Shown piece by piece: positions 24,543 to 32,566 of a stretch of 56,147 bases of DNA. Each line of letters starts with the position of its first letter. Within the stretch, counting starts at the first letter, position 1. Under the pieces are notes generated by a model. The model ran no database searches. It had not been told where the DNA came from and was given only the letters and a program-made list of their open reading frames with translations. The DNA comes from Geitlerinema sp. PCC 9228. GTDB lineage: Bacteria > Cyanobacteriota > Cyanobacteriia > Cyanobacteriales > PCC-9228. The DNA is taken from positions 1 to 56,147 of the forward strand of contig NZ_LNDC01000080.1 of assembly GCF_001870905.1 (NCBI RefSeq), written 5' to 3'. The position numbers and the translations under genes were made by a program.

Positions 24543-25595
24543 ATGTCTGGTTCTAACGTTTCAGATTGTACCACGTATACCCAAGTTCCATCGAACCAAT
24601 CGCCCAGTTCGTCGGCAACGGCTTTCCGGTGGTTTGCAGCAACGGCAGGAGTGGGAACGATCCTCAATACCGCTGCCATTGCTTATGGCGTTCAAGAATT
24701 GCTGGTGTATTCTCCCTTAGCAAGCAGCGAGAAATACCAGCAAGCCAGCATCGCCTACCAACAAGGGGAATTGGAAAAAGCAATTTCCCTGGTATCTGCC
24801 ATCCCCCCTAGCAGCGAACACTACCGGCAAGCCACCGAAGCAGCCAGTCAATGGCAAAAAGAGTGGCAATTGGCAAAAACTCAATTTCAGAAACTAAAAA
24901 AAGCTTTTGCCACCGGTAAATGGCAACAAGTGCGAGAGGTCAGCCACCAGCTTCCCCAGATTGAATTTTGGCGAGAAAAAGCCGAACCTTTTCGACAGCA
25001 AGCGCAATTACATCTAGAATCCCAAGCCTACCAGCGGCTACAATCGGCTTATAACCTAGCGATGAAGAAAAATTTTGCTGGCGCGATTCGACACTTGCAG
25101 CAAGTTCCCTCCCAAACCAAGTTTGATGCGAAAGTGGCTGCTAAATTAAAAGAATATCGCCACAAACAGAAAATTAAAAAAGAAACCCAAGCCCACCAGC
25201 TGCTACAATCGGCTTACAATTTAGCTGTTGGTAAAGATTTTACCGGTGCGATCGCGCAGCTACAAAAAATTCCCAAAAACACCCAAACCTACCAACGAGT
25301 ATCGGCGAAATTGCAAGAATACCGACAAAAACAGCAAGTTCGTTCTCAATGGTATCTAACTCAGGCAGAAAAACGCGCTCGCCGCCAGGATTTTATTGCT
25401 GCTCTATACTATTTGCAGCAAATTCCCCCTTCCACTTCAGCCTATCGTCTTGCCGAACAACACGCTAGCGAATATTGCCAGCAACTCCCCTTAGATTTTT
25501 CTGCTAGTTGCAAATCCACCCATTTGGCAGGTTCCTTTCTCCCAAATCCTGCTACCTCCATGCAAGCGGTGGATATTCCCCAATTTTCCCGCTAG
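24543..25595 (+). CDS. membrane-anchored helical-repeat protein, unknown function
   Basis: The 350-residue product has a short Ser/Thr-rich N-terminus, one hydrophobic segment (about 28-50) and a long soluble region rich in Gln, Ala and Lys. Within it, two segments of about 55 residues are clearly repeated: QRLQSAYNLAMKKNFAGAIR with HLQQVPSQT, and QLLQSAYNLAVGKDFTGAIA with QLQKIPKNT. Weaker copies lie before and after (YQQGELEKAISLVSAIPPSS; RRQDFIAALYYLQQIPPST). These are TPR-like helical hairpins, so a protein-binding scaffold is likely. The topology suggests the repeats face one side of the membrane. Two Cys near the C-terminus (YCQQLPLDFSASC) could pair. I do not recognise a named family. 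Confidence 0.75.
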   Translation: MSGSNVSDCTTYTQVPSNQSPSSSATAFRWFAATAGVGTILNTAAIAYGVQELLVYSPLASSEKYQQASIAYQQGELEKAISLVSAIPPSSEHYRQATEAASQWQKEWQLAKTQFQKLKKAFATGKWQQVREVSHQLPQIEFWREKAEPFRQQAQLHLESQAYQRLQSAYNLAMKKNFAGAIRHLQQVPSQTKFDAKVAAKLKEYRHKQKIKKETQAHQLLQSAYNLAVGKDFTGAIAQLQKIPKNTQTYQRVSAKLQEYRQKQQVRSQWYLTQAEKRARRQDFIAALYYLQQIPPSTSAYRLAEQHASEYCQQLPLDFSASCKSTHLAGSFLPNPATSMQAVDIPQFSR

Positions 25596-25668
25596 TACCC
25601 GTTTGGAAAAATTTTGGCTGTTTTCCTTTACAAATTTGGGGTTTTCTCTGCTATATTAGTATATGCCC

Positions 25669-25750
25669 GCGGACGTGGCGGAATTGGTAGACGCGCTAGA
25701 TTTAGGTTCTAGTACCGCAAGGTGTGAGAGTTCGAATCTCTCCGTCCGCA
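25669..25750 (+). tRNA. tRNA-Leu (UAG)
   Basis: Acceptor arms GCGGACG and CGTCCGC pair, with discriminator A at 25750. The anticodon stem CTAGA/TCTAG encloses TTTAGGT, giving anticodon TAG. A long variable arm (TACCGCAAGGTG) marks a class II tRNA, and the T arm is GAGAG-TTCGAAT-CTCTC. The length is 82 bases with no encoded CCA. A TATATTAGTATAT stretch just upstream probably holds its promoter. Confidence 0.95.
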
Positions 25751-25778
25751 TGACAGTCCCCACCATAGAGTGGGAATA

Positions 25779-25891
25779 TTGACAAAATTCCCTATTGGTG
25801 GTAGTTTAAGATTAATATAGGACGATTTTTGTTCGAGTCGTCATAAAAAAGGGGAGGTTTTTGAGGCGCCTTTACCCAAACATCTAAGCTG
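25779..25891 (+). repeat. R1 intergenic repeat, copy 2 (possible small RNA)
   Basis: TTGACA, 17 bases, TAGTTT, then TATAGGACGATTTTTG, AAAAAAGGGGAGG and TTTACCCAAACATCTAAGCTG. It matches copy 1 almost throughout and shares its leading CCCACCAT and TTGACAAAA-TCCCTA with copy 3. It lies 28 bases after tRNA-Leu in the same direction, so it could alternatively be part of a tRNA read-through region. Similarity to copy 1 continues to about 25926. Confidence 0.55.
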
Positions 25892-25944
25892 CGCCAAAAT
25901 AAAAAATTGTTATTACAAAATACATACAATTTCAATTACCATAT

Positions 25945-27096
25945 TCAGGAAACAATTCTACCCAAAGCTAATCCCAAAACAGCGATCGCAACGATAAGAG
26001 GTAACGTTTGTTTTTTACTGTAACCACGATTTCCCATCTCTACAATACTAAAAGAACCGGCAGTAATACCAACAACGCTCAAAATAAATTGTAGGAATAA
26101 AAAGAAATCCAGCCAACTTGCCACAAGTAACAGTTCCCGGAGAAAAATCCAAGATACCACAAAAGCACCAGCAATAAACAGAGAGAGTTTTAAAGAACGA
26201 TAGAGATGCCATCCCCACTGAAACCAATAAAAAACGGTTACTAAAATCGTCAAAGGCACAAAACCGAGCAAGGTTCGAATAACAATTGGATCGTTGGAGA
26301 AAATTGCAAAGAAAACCGCCATAGGTAGGAACCAAAGCAACTGTTCGTCTAGCCACCACATGAAAGAACTAAAAATTGCCAACAACCAAAATTCCCAACC
26401 AACTTGATAATAAACCATTCCTTGCGCTAATAAAAAATAGCCCAATCCCCAAGCCAACAAAAATTTTCTCGGCAGATTGCGCCAAAAACGTTTTCCCTGC
26501 AATCCTCTATGGGAAAGGAAAAAAGAATACTGTTGGTTTTTAACTTGGGGTAAAGAGAGAACAAAGGGAGATTGTGCTTGGGTTTTACGATATTGATGGT
26601 TGGCTGGAAATGTTGCTGTTTTTTCTCTAGAATCGTTGCTATCAGGTATAAAGTTTTCGGTGGTGCCAGCAGTTGTTTGTTCGCTAGTAAAATAGGTGTC
26701 GCTACAATCAGTGCCATCAAATGAGGTTTCGGCTATATCGGCATCGTAGAGTTTGGCTTGTTTTAAATTAGCATTGCGAAAAATAGCACCTTGCAGGCAA
26801 GTTTGGCTGAAATTGGCACCGGCTAAATTAGCGTTGGTAAAATTGGCGTTGGTGAGGTTGGCTTGGGTAAAATCGGCGTTGGTGAGGTTGGCTTGGGTGA
26901 AGTTGCTTTCTGGGAGATTGGCTTTGATAAAAATAGCGGCTTCGGCTTGGGTTTGTTGCCAAGAAGTTTGACAAAGATTGGCTTTACGAAAGCTACTATG
27001 GTTGAAGTTTCCGCGATCGAAATTGCTGCCTTCTAGGGAAGTTCTCGGCATGAGAATGTGGGGGAGTTGGCTGCTAGCTAGGGAAGTTCTCGGCAT
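25945..27096 (-). CDS. pentapeptide-repeat protein with C-terminal membrane domain
   Basis: Residues about 18-130 of this 383-residue protein are pentapeptide repeats of the A(D/N)LxX type (KANLPESNFTQANLTNADFT and following), which fold as a right-handed quadrilateral beta-helix. A polar linker (about 135-205) leads to a C-terminal domain with about six hydrophobic helices. The architecture is common in cyanobacteria; a role in membrane-associated scaffolding is plausible but unproven. The first 19 bases from the ATG (encoding MPRTSL) are duplicated 45 bases downstream, so an alternative start at 27051 gives a nearly identical N-terminus. Upstream, the truncated CHAT gene ends about 90 bases away on the same strand. 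Confidence 0.8.
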   Translation of the reverse strand: MPRTSLASSQLPHILMPRTSLEGSNFDRGNFNHSSFRKANLCQTSWQQTQAEAAIFIKANLPESNFTQANLTNADFTQANLTNANFTNANLAGANFSQTCLQGAIFRNANLKQAKLYDADIAETSFDGTDCSDTYFTSEQTTAGTTENFIPDSNDSREKTATFPANHQYRKTQAQSPFVLSLPQVKNQQYSFFLSHRGLQGKRFWRNLPRKFLLAWGLGYFLLAQGMVYYQVGWEFWLLAIFSSFMWWLDEQLLWFLPMAVFFAIFSNDPIVIRTLLGFVPLTILVTVFYWFQWGWHLYRSLKLSLFIAGAFVVSWIFLRELLLVASWLDFFLFLQFILSVVGITAGSFSIVEMGNRGYSKKQTLPLIVAIAVLGLALGRIVS

Positions 27097-27183
27097 TTTG
27101 ACTCAGGAAAAATCTCGCTTGCCGTCGCGGTATTGTTGTTGCAATTGTGCCAATTTCATAGAAGTGAAAATGGTGGGAAAAGG

Positions 27184-29451
27184 TTACATGGTGCGATCGC
27201 TTGGTTGGTAGTAGGAATAGCTTCTCGGAATACCGGCTATTGCACTTTTGAGGAGGGAAATTTGAAAAATATCCTCGGTGGAATGCCACCGATAGCGATA
27301 ACAATGTTCCAATAGGTGGCTGGGATAAAAGGTGGTAAAAGTATTTTTGCCACTTTGCCAACCTTGGGGATGGTGGTGGGTAAATCGCAAAACTTGAATG
27401 GCAGAAGCAGCCAGTAAAGTATGTTTTTCGATGAGATAGTTTCCTCGTTCGTCTTGCAAGGCGGCAAAAGGAATGGAAACCAATTCTGCTTGAGGAATCA
27501 AGCCAACCAGTTGCTGGGGATTGCTAGGAAGCAAAGATTCAATGGGGGTAATTAATAGTTGGTAGAGTTGTTGCAAGTGTTTTTGCCGCTGGCTATTTTC
27601 CTGGCTATCTGTTTGGATTTCTAGGTTGTCTTCCCCAGTTCCCAAACGCCAGGCTAAATCGGTGATAGGGGTTTCTAGAAAGCTGAGATCGACGGCACGA
27701 AAGGCAATATTTTTATCGGGAGAAATGACCCAAATATACAGCCAATCGGGGTCGCTGACCACCGAATATTGCACCAAGGTAGCGTTGCGCTGGCTGGCCG
27801 TTTGGCGAATTTCTTCGACGGTGGATGCGCTAATATCCAGGATAGCGCCATCGGTTCCTGCTAGCCGGGAATTTAATAATTTTTTAAAGGTTTTCACGCG
27901 ATCGCTTTCGGCGACTTCTAAGGCAAGTTCGGTTTTTCCTAAGGCGACCAAAACTTGTTGCAATCGGGAATAATTTTTGGTTTGTTCGGTTCTCAAACTG
28001 GCAAGATGGCAGGTGGGAGGCATGCAATTGCTTTCGCTGGCTTCGGCGAGGGTAATGGCTTGCCAAAGAACGCTTTCTGCGGCTTGCAGTTCGCCGGCTT
28101 TGAACAAGACGATGCCTAAGTTGCCTAAAGAGCGAGAAATGCCAATTTTATAGTCGATTTGTTGGCAAATGTGGTGCGATCGCTTGTGAAGTTCCATTGC
28201 TTTCTCGTATTGTCTTTGAAAGCGATAGGCGACCCCCATGCGGTCGAGAAAGTAAGCCTGCGCCAGGCGATCGCCTAACTGGCGGTAGATGCGCAAAGCT
28301 TCCTGGTAGGATTGAACGGCTTTTCGAGCTTCTTGCAATCCCAGACAGGCATCGCCAATATTTCCCCAAGATTTGGCTATGTGGAAGCGATCGCTGAGTT
28401 TCCGGGAAATTTCCAAGGAGGTTTCAAAAAAGGCAATTGCACGTAAATATTCGCCTAAATCAGCGTAAACATTGCCCAAATTCCCCAGAGCGGCAGCCTC
28501 CCCGGAACGGGAACCAATTTTTCGGAATTTCTCTAAAGAATTTTGGTAGTATAAAATCGCATTGTCGTATTCGTGCAAGCAGCAAGCCGTCATACCCAAA
28601 TTTCCCCAAGCGACAGACATGCCATTACCATCGTCAACGGTTTGGAAACATGCCAGAGATTGTTGGTAGCACTCTTTGGCACTTTGATATCTTTCCATCG
28701 AAAAATAGATATTTCCTAGATGGCTAACGCAAATTGCTTCAGCCGTGGCATCCCCTACTTGCCGCCAAATCTCTAAAGATTGCTGCATGTATTGAATGGC
28801 ATGGCGATTGTTTCCCAATTGGGCATAAGTCATGCCTAAATTATCCAGAGAAGTAGCCATTCCATTTAAATCTTCCAAACTCCGGTCAATATCCCAAGCC
28901 AGTTGGTGGCATTCCAAAGCAGTTTGGTGTTTTTGCAAATGGGAACAAGCAATTCCCAGATTGTTGAGGGAAATAGCAATGGCGCTGCGATCGCCCAAAT
29001 CCCGGAAAATTTCTAGAGACTGTTGGTAAACGTCTGCAGCTCTGGTATACTGACCCATCGCAGCATAAGCCAATCCCAAATTCCCTAAAGAAGCAGCTTC
29101 TCCATGGCGGTCGTTGATGTGGCGGTAGAGAGTCAAAGCCTGTCGGTGATATTGAATGGCGCGGGGAGAATCGCCGCTATCCGCGCAAGCAATTCCCAAA
29201 CCCACAAGGGAGTTAATTTCGCCAGTGGTATCTTTCAAGGCGCGATAGTTGATTAAAGCGAGTTCCCAGCATTGGATGCTTTCCACCAACTCGCCGTTTT
29301 CTAACTTTTGATATCCTTGCAAAAACAAAATATCGCTTTTGGTTTTGCGCGTGGATGAATTGTTGTCTGCCATGGTATTTTGTGAGGTAGACAGAGGAAA
29401 AAGATGCACGTTGGCAGTTGCCATTTGAAAAGATTTGGGAACGTATCGCAT
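27184..29451 (-). CDS. TPR protein with truncated CHAT protease domain
   Basis: The 755-residue product holds about eleven 40-residue tetratricopeptide repeats (residues about 40-480, typified by ASLGNLGLAYAAMGQYTRAA), of the LGN/kinesin-light-chain type. The start of a caspase-like CHAT domain follows (VQYSVVSDPDWLYIWVISPD, then LVGLIPQAELVSIPFAALQD and TLLAASAIQVLRFT). In intact CHAT proteins the catalytic His (HLATHG) and Cys (LSACQT) come after this point. Here the sequence departs into an unrelated tail of about 50 residues and stops. No other frame downstream supplies the missing part before the next gene. It is probably a binding scaffold without protease activity, or a decaying gene. 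Start ATG at 29451; the ATG at 29373 is an alternative. Confidence 0.78.
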   Translation of the reverse strand: MRYVPKSFQMATANVHLFPLSTSQNTMADNNSSTRKTKSDILFLQGYQKLENGELVESIQCWELALINYRALKDTTGEINSLVGLGIACADSGDSPRAIQYHRQALTLYRHINDRHGEAASLGNLGLAYAAMGQYTRAADVYQQSLEIFRDLGDRSAIAISLNNLGIACSHLQKHQTALECHQLAWDIDRSLEDLNGMATSLDNLGMTYAQLGNNRHAIQYMQQSLEIWRQVGDATAEAICVSHLGNIYFSMERYQSAKECYQQSLACFQTVDDGNGMSVAWGNLGMTACCLHEYDNAILYYQNSLEKFRKIGSRSGEAAALGNLGNVYADLGEYLRAIAFFETSLEISRKLSDRFHIAKSWGNIGDACLGLQEARKAVQSYQEALRIYRQLGDRLAQAYFLDRMGVAYRFQRQYEKAMELHKRSHHICQQIDYKIGISRSLGNLGIVLFKAGELQAAESVLWQAITLAEASESNCMPPTCHLASLRTEQTKNYSRLQQVLVALGKTELALEVAESDRVKTFKKLLNSRLAGTDGAILDISASTVEEIRQTASQRNATLVQYSVVSDPDWLYIWVISPDKNIAFRAVDLSFLETPITDLAWRLGTGEDNLEIQTDSQENSQRQKHLQQLYQLLITPIESLLPSNPQQLVGLIPQAELVSIPFAALQDERGNYLIEKHTLLAASAIQVLRFTHHHPQGWQSGKNTFTTFYPSHLLEHCYRYRWHSTEDIFQISLLKSAIAGIPRSYSYYQPSDRTM

Positions 29452-29502
29452 CGTCAAAATCTCCCGAAAAATATCTCATATATGCGAGGTATACATGGTT
29501 CG

Positions 29503-29919
29503 TTAGTCAAATTTTGTGCTTGCTGCTAGGTCTTGGTAAATTGCTAAAGCCTGTTGGTGAAATTCCATGGCTTGGGAAATTTCGCCATCGTCTGTGCAGG
29601 CAATGCGCAATCCTTCAAGGGAGTTGACAATTCCCACGCGATCGCCGATAATTTGGTAAGCTTGCAAAGCCATTTGCCAAGATTGTATGGCTTGGTGTAT
29701 TTGGTAGCTTTGTAATTGGCGGACGCCGGAGAGAAACAAACGGTCCGCATCGGCTTGGCAACAGCTATCTACCGCCTGGCTACTGCGATCGCCGGTCGTA
29801 GATGCACGGAGTTTGAGATTCCTGAAAAACTGAACAATAGAAAACACGATCCGAATTCTCCGTAGTAATACTGAATGTTTGGGAAGCCTTCCCTGAGTTC
29901 TAATTATTTTTACTTCCAA
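29503..29919 (-). pseudogene. TPR fragment, partial duplicate of the neighbouring TPR gene
   Basis: The last 75 codons (LFLSGVRQLQSYQIHQAIQS through FHQQALAIYQDL) closely resemble residues about 45-120 of the 755-residue TPR protein immediately downstream (LFLQGYQKLENGELVESIQC). Intron-like runs of repeats do not follow: the frame stops after two TPR units. No ATG is present in the first 100 codons upstream; the frame would have to begin at TTG 29919 with no ribosome-binding site. It is probably a remnant of a tandem duplication. Confidence 0.5.
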
Positions 29920-29961
29920 GGAGGGCGTGCTTATGCAGAATTTCTAGCAAAATGCAATGCC

Positions 29962-32121
29962 CTAACGTGCCGCTTCTACCGCTTGGAGAGCATTTACCAA
30001 ACCAGCGCCAAAGAAATATTGTTCCCGCGAAATGGGAGAAGCCTTGGGAAAAATTCCCGATGGGCGAATAATGGGATATCCCATTGCCGTGCCAAACCCC
30101 ACAGCCGCCTGCAAGCGATAGTGATGCTTCTCTGCTTTCAACAAACTCAAACTATCGTAGCTAGCGGTTTCCTTAAGAATGGTGGCAATTTCCTCCCATC
30201 GCAAATCAGGATTGACTCCTTTCATTAAAGCCACCACCCCAGAAACATTGGGTGCCGAAAAAGACGTTCCCTGCACTTGTACGTATTTGCCGCGCGCATC
30301 TAAGGCAAGACCCCAGCTATAATCGGGAACGGAGATTTGCCGCCACCAACTTTCCATCCCAGTGCCTCCCGTGGTGAGAATGCCACCGCTCAAACTCCTG
30401 GAAGTATCCCCACCAGGTGCCACCACATCCAAACCACCGCCATAATTGCTGTAAAAAGTACGGTTTCCTTGCATGTTGGTAGCACCCACCGCGATGGTTC
30501 CGGGAATAGCAGCGGGAAACCCAACGCCGTCTAAATCGCTGTTTCCCGCCGATGCCACAATGGCAATATCCGGATGGGCATCCAAAATATCAAAAATTTG
30601 TCCAGTCAGCGCACTATCGGGAAGCAATCCTCCCAAACTCATATTAATTATATCCGCATCCCGCGCGGCGGCATAGCCAACTGCCTCGACCAAGGAAGCA
30701 GCATCGATCTCGCCACCCAAACCAAACACGCGCACTGGCAGGATTTTGGCGTTTGGTGCCACGCCGACAGCTCCCATTTTCTTGCTGGGATTGGCAGCGA
30801 TAACCCCCGCCGACCAAGTGCCGTGGAACTCAGAAGCTATCTGGTTGCGAACGTAATTGCGAATGCGCAGGGCAATTTCGGCTGAGGAAGCTTGGGGATT
30901 GTTTTGCTGCAAGTATTCTGCCAGGTCTGGGTATGTCTCTAGGATTTTTTGGTCGGAAGCAGCGAAGCTACGTTGGAAGTGAGGGCGCAAAACTTGCATT
31001 TCTTGAGAACTCAGGCGTGTATTTGGGTCGCCGCCATTTTCGCTGGAAAAATCCCAACCATGTTCTTCTCCTGGTAAGGCATTTTCGTAGTTGGCGGTGT
31101 TGGCAATATTGTTTTTTAAATCGGGATGGTCCCACTGAATGAGACTATCGATAACCGCAACGGTAACATTGCGACCACCATTGCTTTTTTCCCAGGCTTC
31201 CGTTATTTGTAAATCAGTTCTTGGTAAAAAGTTTCCCCGCCGGGGGGTGCTGTCTAGATGCCACTGTAAGGGCAACAAACTTTGGGCAAATGGCGTTTTT
31301 TCAGGCATGGGAAAGGCGGCAACGGTTTCTGGTAGCGATCGCGTAGCCTTTTTCTGGACCAATTTAGGTGAGTCAATTTGGGTTTGTTGGGGTTGGTAGC
31401 TGGGGGTTTGGATAAAATTGGGGGTTGCCGATTGGACCCCAATGGCGGTATTTAAACGGTTGGATACCTGTAAAATGTGGGTACCGGTGGCGGTTTGCGA
31501 TCGCACCAAGTATCGGTCTTCAGCAAAGCGCAAAGGTCGCACCACCTCTAGCTGATTTTGCGCGAGTAACTGACGCCGGCGGCTGTCGGAAATGTTAGGT
31601 TCCAGACTGAGAACGATTTCGTTGGGGAGGAGAATATTTTCTTGGTTGGCTTGCGCGTCTTCACCAGCGGCACGGCGACGCAACACGGGAAGGGTTTGGC
31701 TAACGTAAGATTGCTGCTGGATGCGCTGGCGTGCCATGGATACACCAGCAGAACGGGTGTTCCTCGGTAATTTCACCAAGGCATAGCGGTTGCCGATTGG
31801 CTGCACTTGCGCGTTCAAAGGCGCTCCCCGACCGCTTCCACGGGTTCCACTCCCTTGCTGCTGCAAGGCTTCTTGGAGTTGCATGTATAGCGGCTGCGTA
31901 GTTCCACGGGTTCTACTGCCGCTTTCTGGGGTAAAGGAAACGCCGATAATGTCGGAACGTTGGTTGAGGGGAATTTTTTGACCGTAGTAGGTGTAAAAGA
32001 GTTCTTCCGATGTTTGCGTGGGATGGGAGATTGGCTGCGCCAGGGAAACCATGGGGGGAATCCCTATAATTCCTAAAATGCAAGTGGTGGCAAACAAGCG
32101 GCAACCTAGGGGAATAACCAT
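29962..32121 (-). CDS. secreted subtilisin-like serine protease (S8)
   Basis: The 719-residue product has an N-terminal signal peptide (about 1-29, cleaved near SLAQ), a long prodomain-like region with two basic/Arg-rich segments, and an S8 catalytic domain. The triad is Asp325 (VAVIDS), His433 (FHGTWSAGVIA) and Ser620 (GTSFSAPNVSG). The usual Asp-His distance is about 40 residues; here it is 108, because of an acidic/Gln-rich insert at about 366-428. The oxyanion Asn is in SAGNSDLDG. It is likely periplasmic or extracellular. It diverges from the orthocaspase gene with 445 bases between and lies next to a TPR-CHAT gene. Confidence 0.9.
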   Translation of the reverse strand: MVIPLGCRLFATTCILGIIGIPPMVSLAQPISHPTQTSEELFYTYYGQKIPLNQRSDIIGVSFTPESGSRTRGTTQPLYMQLQEALQQQGSGTRGSGRGAPLNAQVQPIGNRYALVKLPRNTRSAGVSMARQRIQQQSYVSQTLPVLRRRAAGEDAQANQENILLPNEIVLSLEPNISDSRRRQLLAQNQLEVVRPLRFAEDRYLVRSQTATGTHILQVSNRLNTAIGVQSATPNFIQTPSYQPQQTQIDSPKLVQKKATRSLPETVAAFPMPEKTPFAQSLLPLQWHLDSTPRRGNFLPRTDLQITEAWEKSNGGRNVTVAVIDSLIQWDHPDLKNNIANTANYENALPGEEHGWDFSSENGGDPNTRLSSQEMQVLRPHFQRSFAASDQKILETYPDLAEYLQQNNPQASSAEIALRIRNYVRNQIASEFHGTWSAGVIAANPSKKMGAVGVAPNAKILPVRVFGLGGEIDAASLVEAVGYAAARDADIINMSLGGLLPDSALTGQIFDILDAHPDIAIVASAGNSDLDGVGFPAAIPGTIAVGATNMQGNRTFYSNYGGGLDVVAPGGDTSRSLSGGILTTGGTGMESWWRQISVPDYSWGLALDARGKYVQVQGTSFSAPNVSGVVALMKGVNPDLRWEEIATILKETASYDSLSLLKAEKHHYRLQAAVGFGTAMGYPIIRPSGIFPKASPISREQYFFGAGLVNALQAVEAAR

Positions 32122-32566
32122 AGAAACTCTCTCAAAATTTTATCCGCGATTGTATATTTCCTGGCGATAAGAGGATATGCAGGTTGGTAGGCTGGGAAAA
32201 TTTTGCATAGGTTACTGTTTGATAAGAAGTAGAACATAGTAACAGGAGGGCAATCCTGGAAAACAAAGAAACTAGAATGGGGATGAATGCTATCCTTGCC
32301 ATGGGGGAGTTGGTATGAAATCCGATGTGCACAGTACCCAGGAGTACCGAAGTGGGAGGAAGACGACAAAGAAGTTCTAGCCTGGGGGATTTATCGGGTC
32401 TTTGCAGTGCGGATTTGGTATGAGGATGCAACCAGACGAACCATTCTGGGTGGGAATTGCCATGATGGCATGTTTTCCGTGACCTTGCTAGGGATAATAT
32501 TTCGGAAAAATTATTCCTGGTCAGAAGAATGATGCAATCGCATGTTTCTATTATGGAGCAAAAATT
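32122..32566. other. divergent intergenic region between subtilase and orthocaspase genes
   Basis: It must hold promoters for both genes. The left 150 bases are AT-rich with no gene. The centre (32350-32421) is a copy of dispersed repeat R2. Short frames on either strand have no family features; one plus-strand frame includes VFAVRIWYEDA, also encoded by the R2 copy at 24.2 kb, so this is repeat sequence rather than a conserved protein. GGAG at 32554-32557 is the ribosome-binding site of the orthocaspase. Confidence 0.5.
32350..32421 (+). repeat. R2 dispersed repeat, copy b
   Basis: It reads AGTGGGAGGAAGACGACAAA, GAAGTTCTAGCCTGGGGG, then GGGTCTTTGCAGTGCGGATT, TGGTAT. The blocks ACAAAGAAGTT, TAGCCT, GGTCTTTGC and CGGATTTGGTAT are shared in order with copy a (24209-24325). 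TCTTTGCAGTGCGGAT is shared exactly with copy c (35181-35199, other strand). Confidence 0.6.

Noticed and set aside
24543-25595. Assignment to a named TPR family
   Set aside because: The repeats resemble TPR only loosely and the unit length (about 55) is not 34; described as helical repeats instead.
32287-32532. 81-codon plus-strand frame in the subtilase-orthocaspase gap
   Set aside because: Part of it is repeat R2, shared with non-coding sequence at 24.2 kb; no protein-like conservation is visible outside that repeat.
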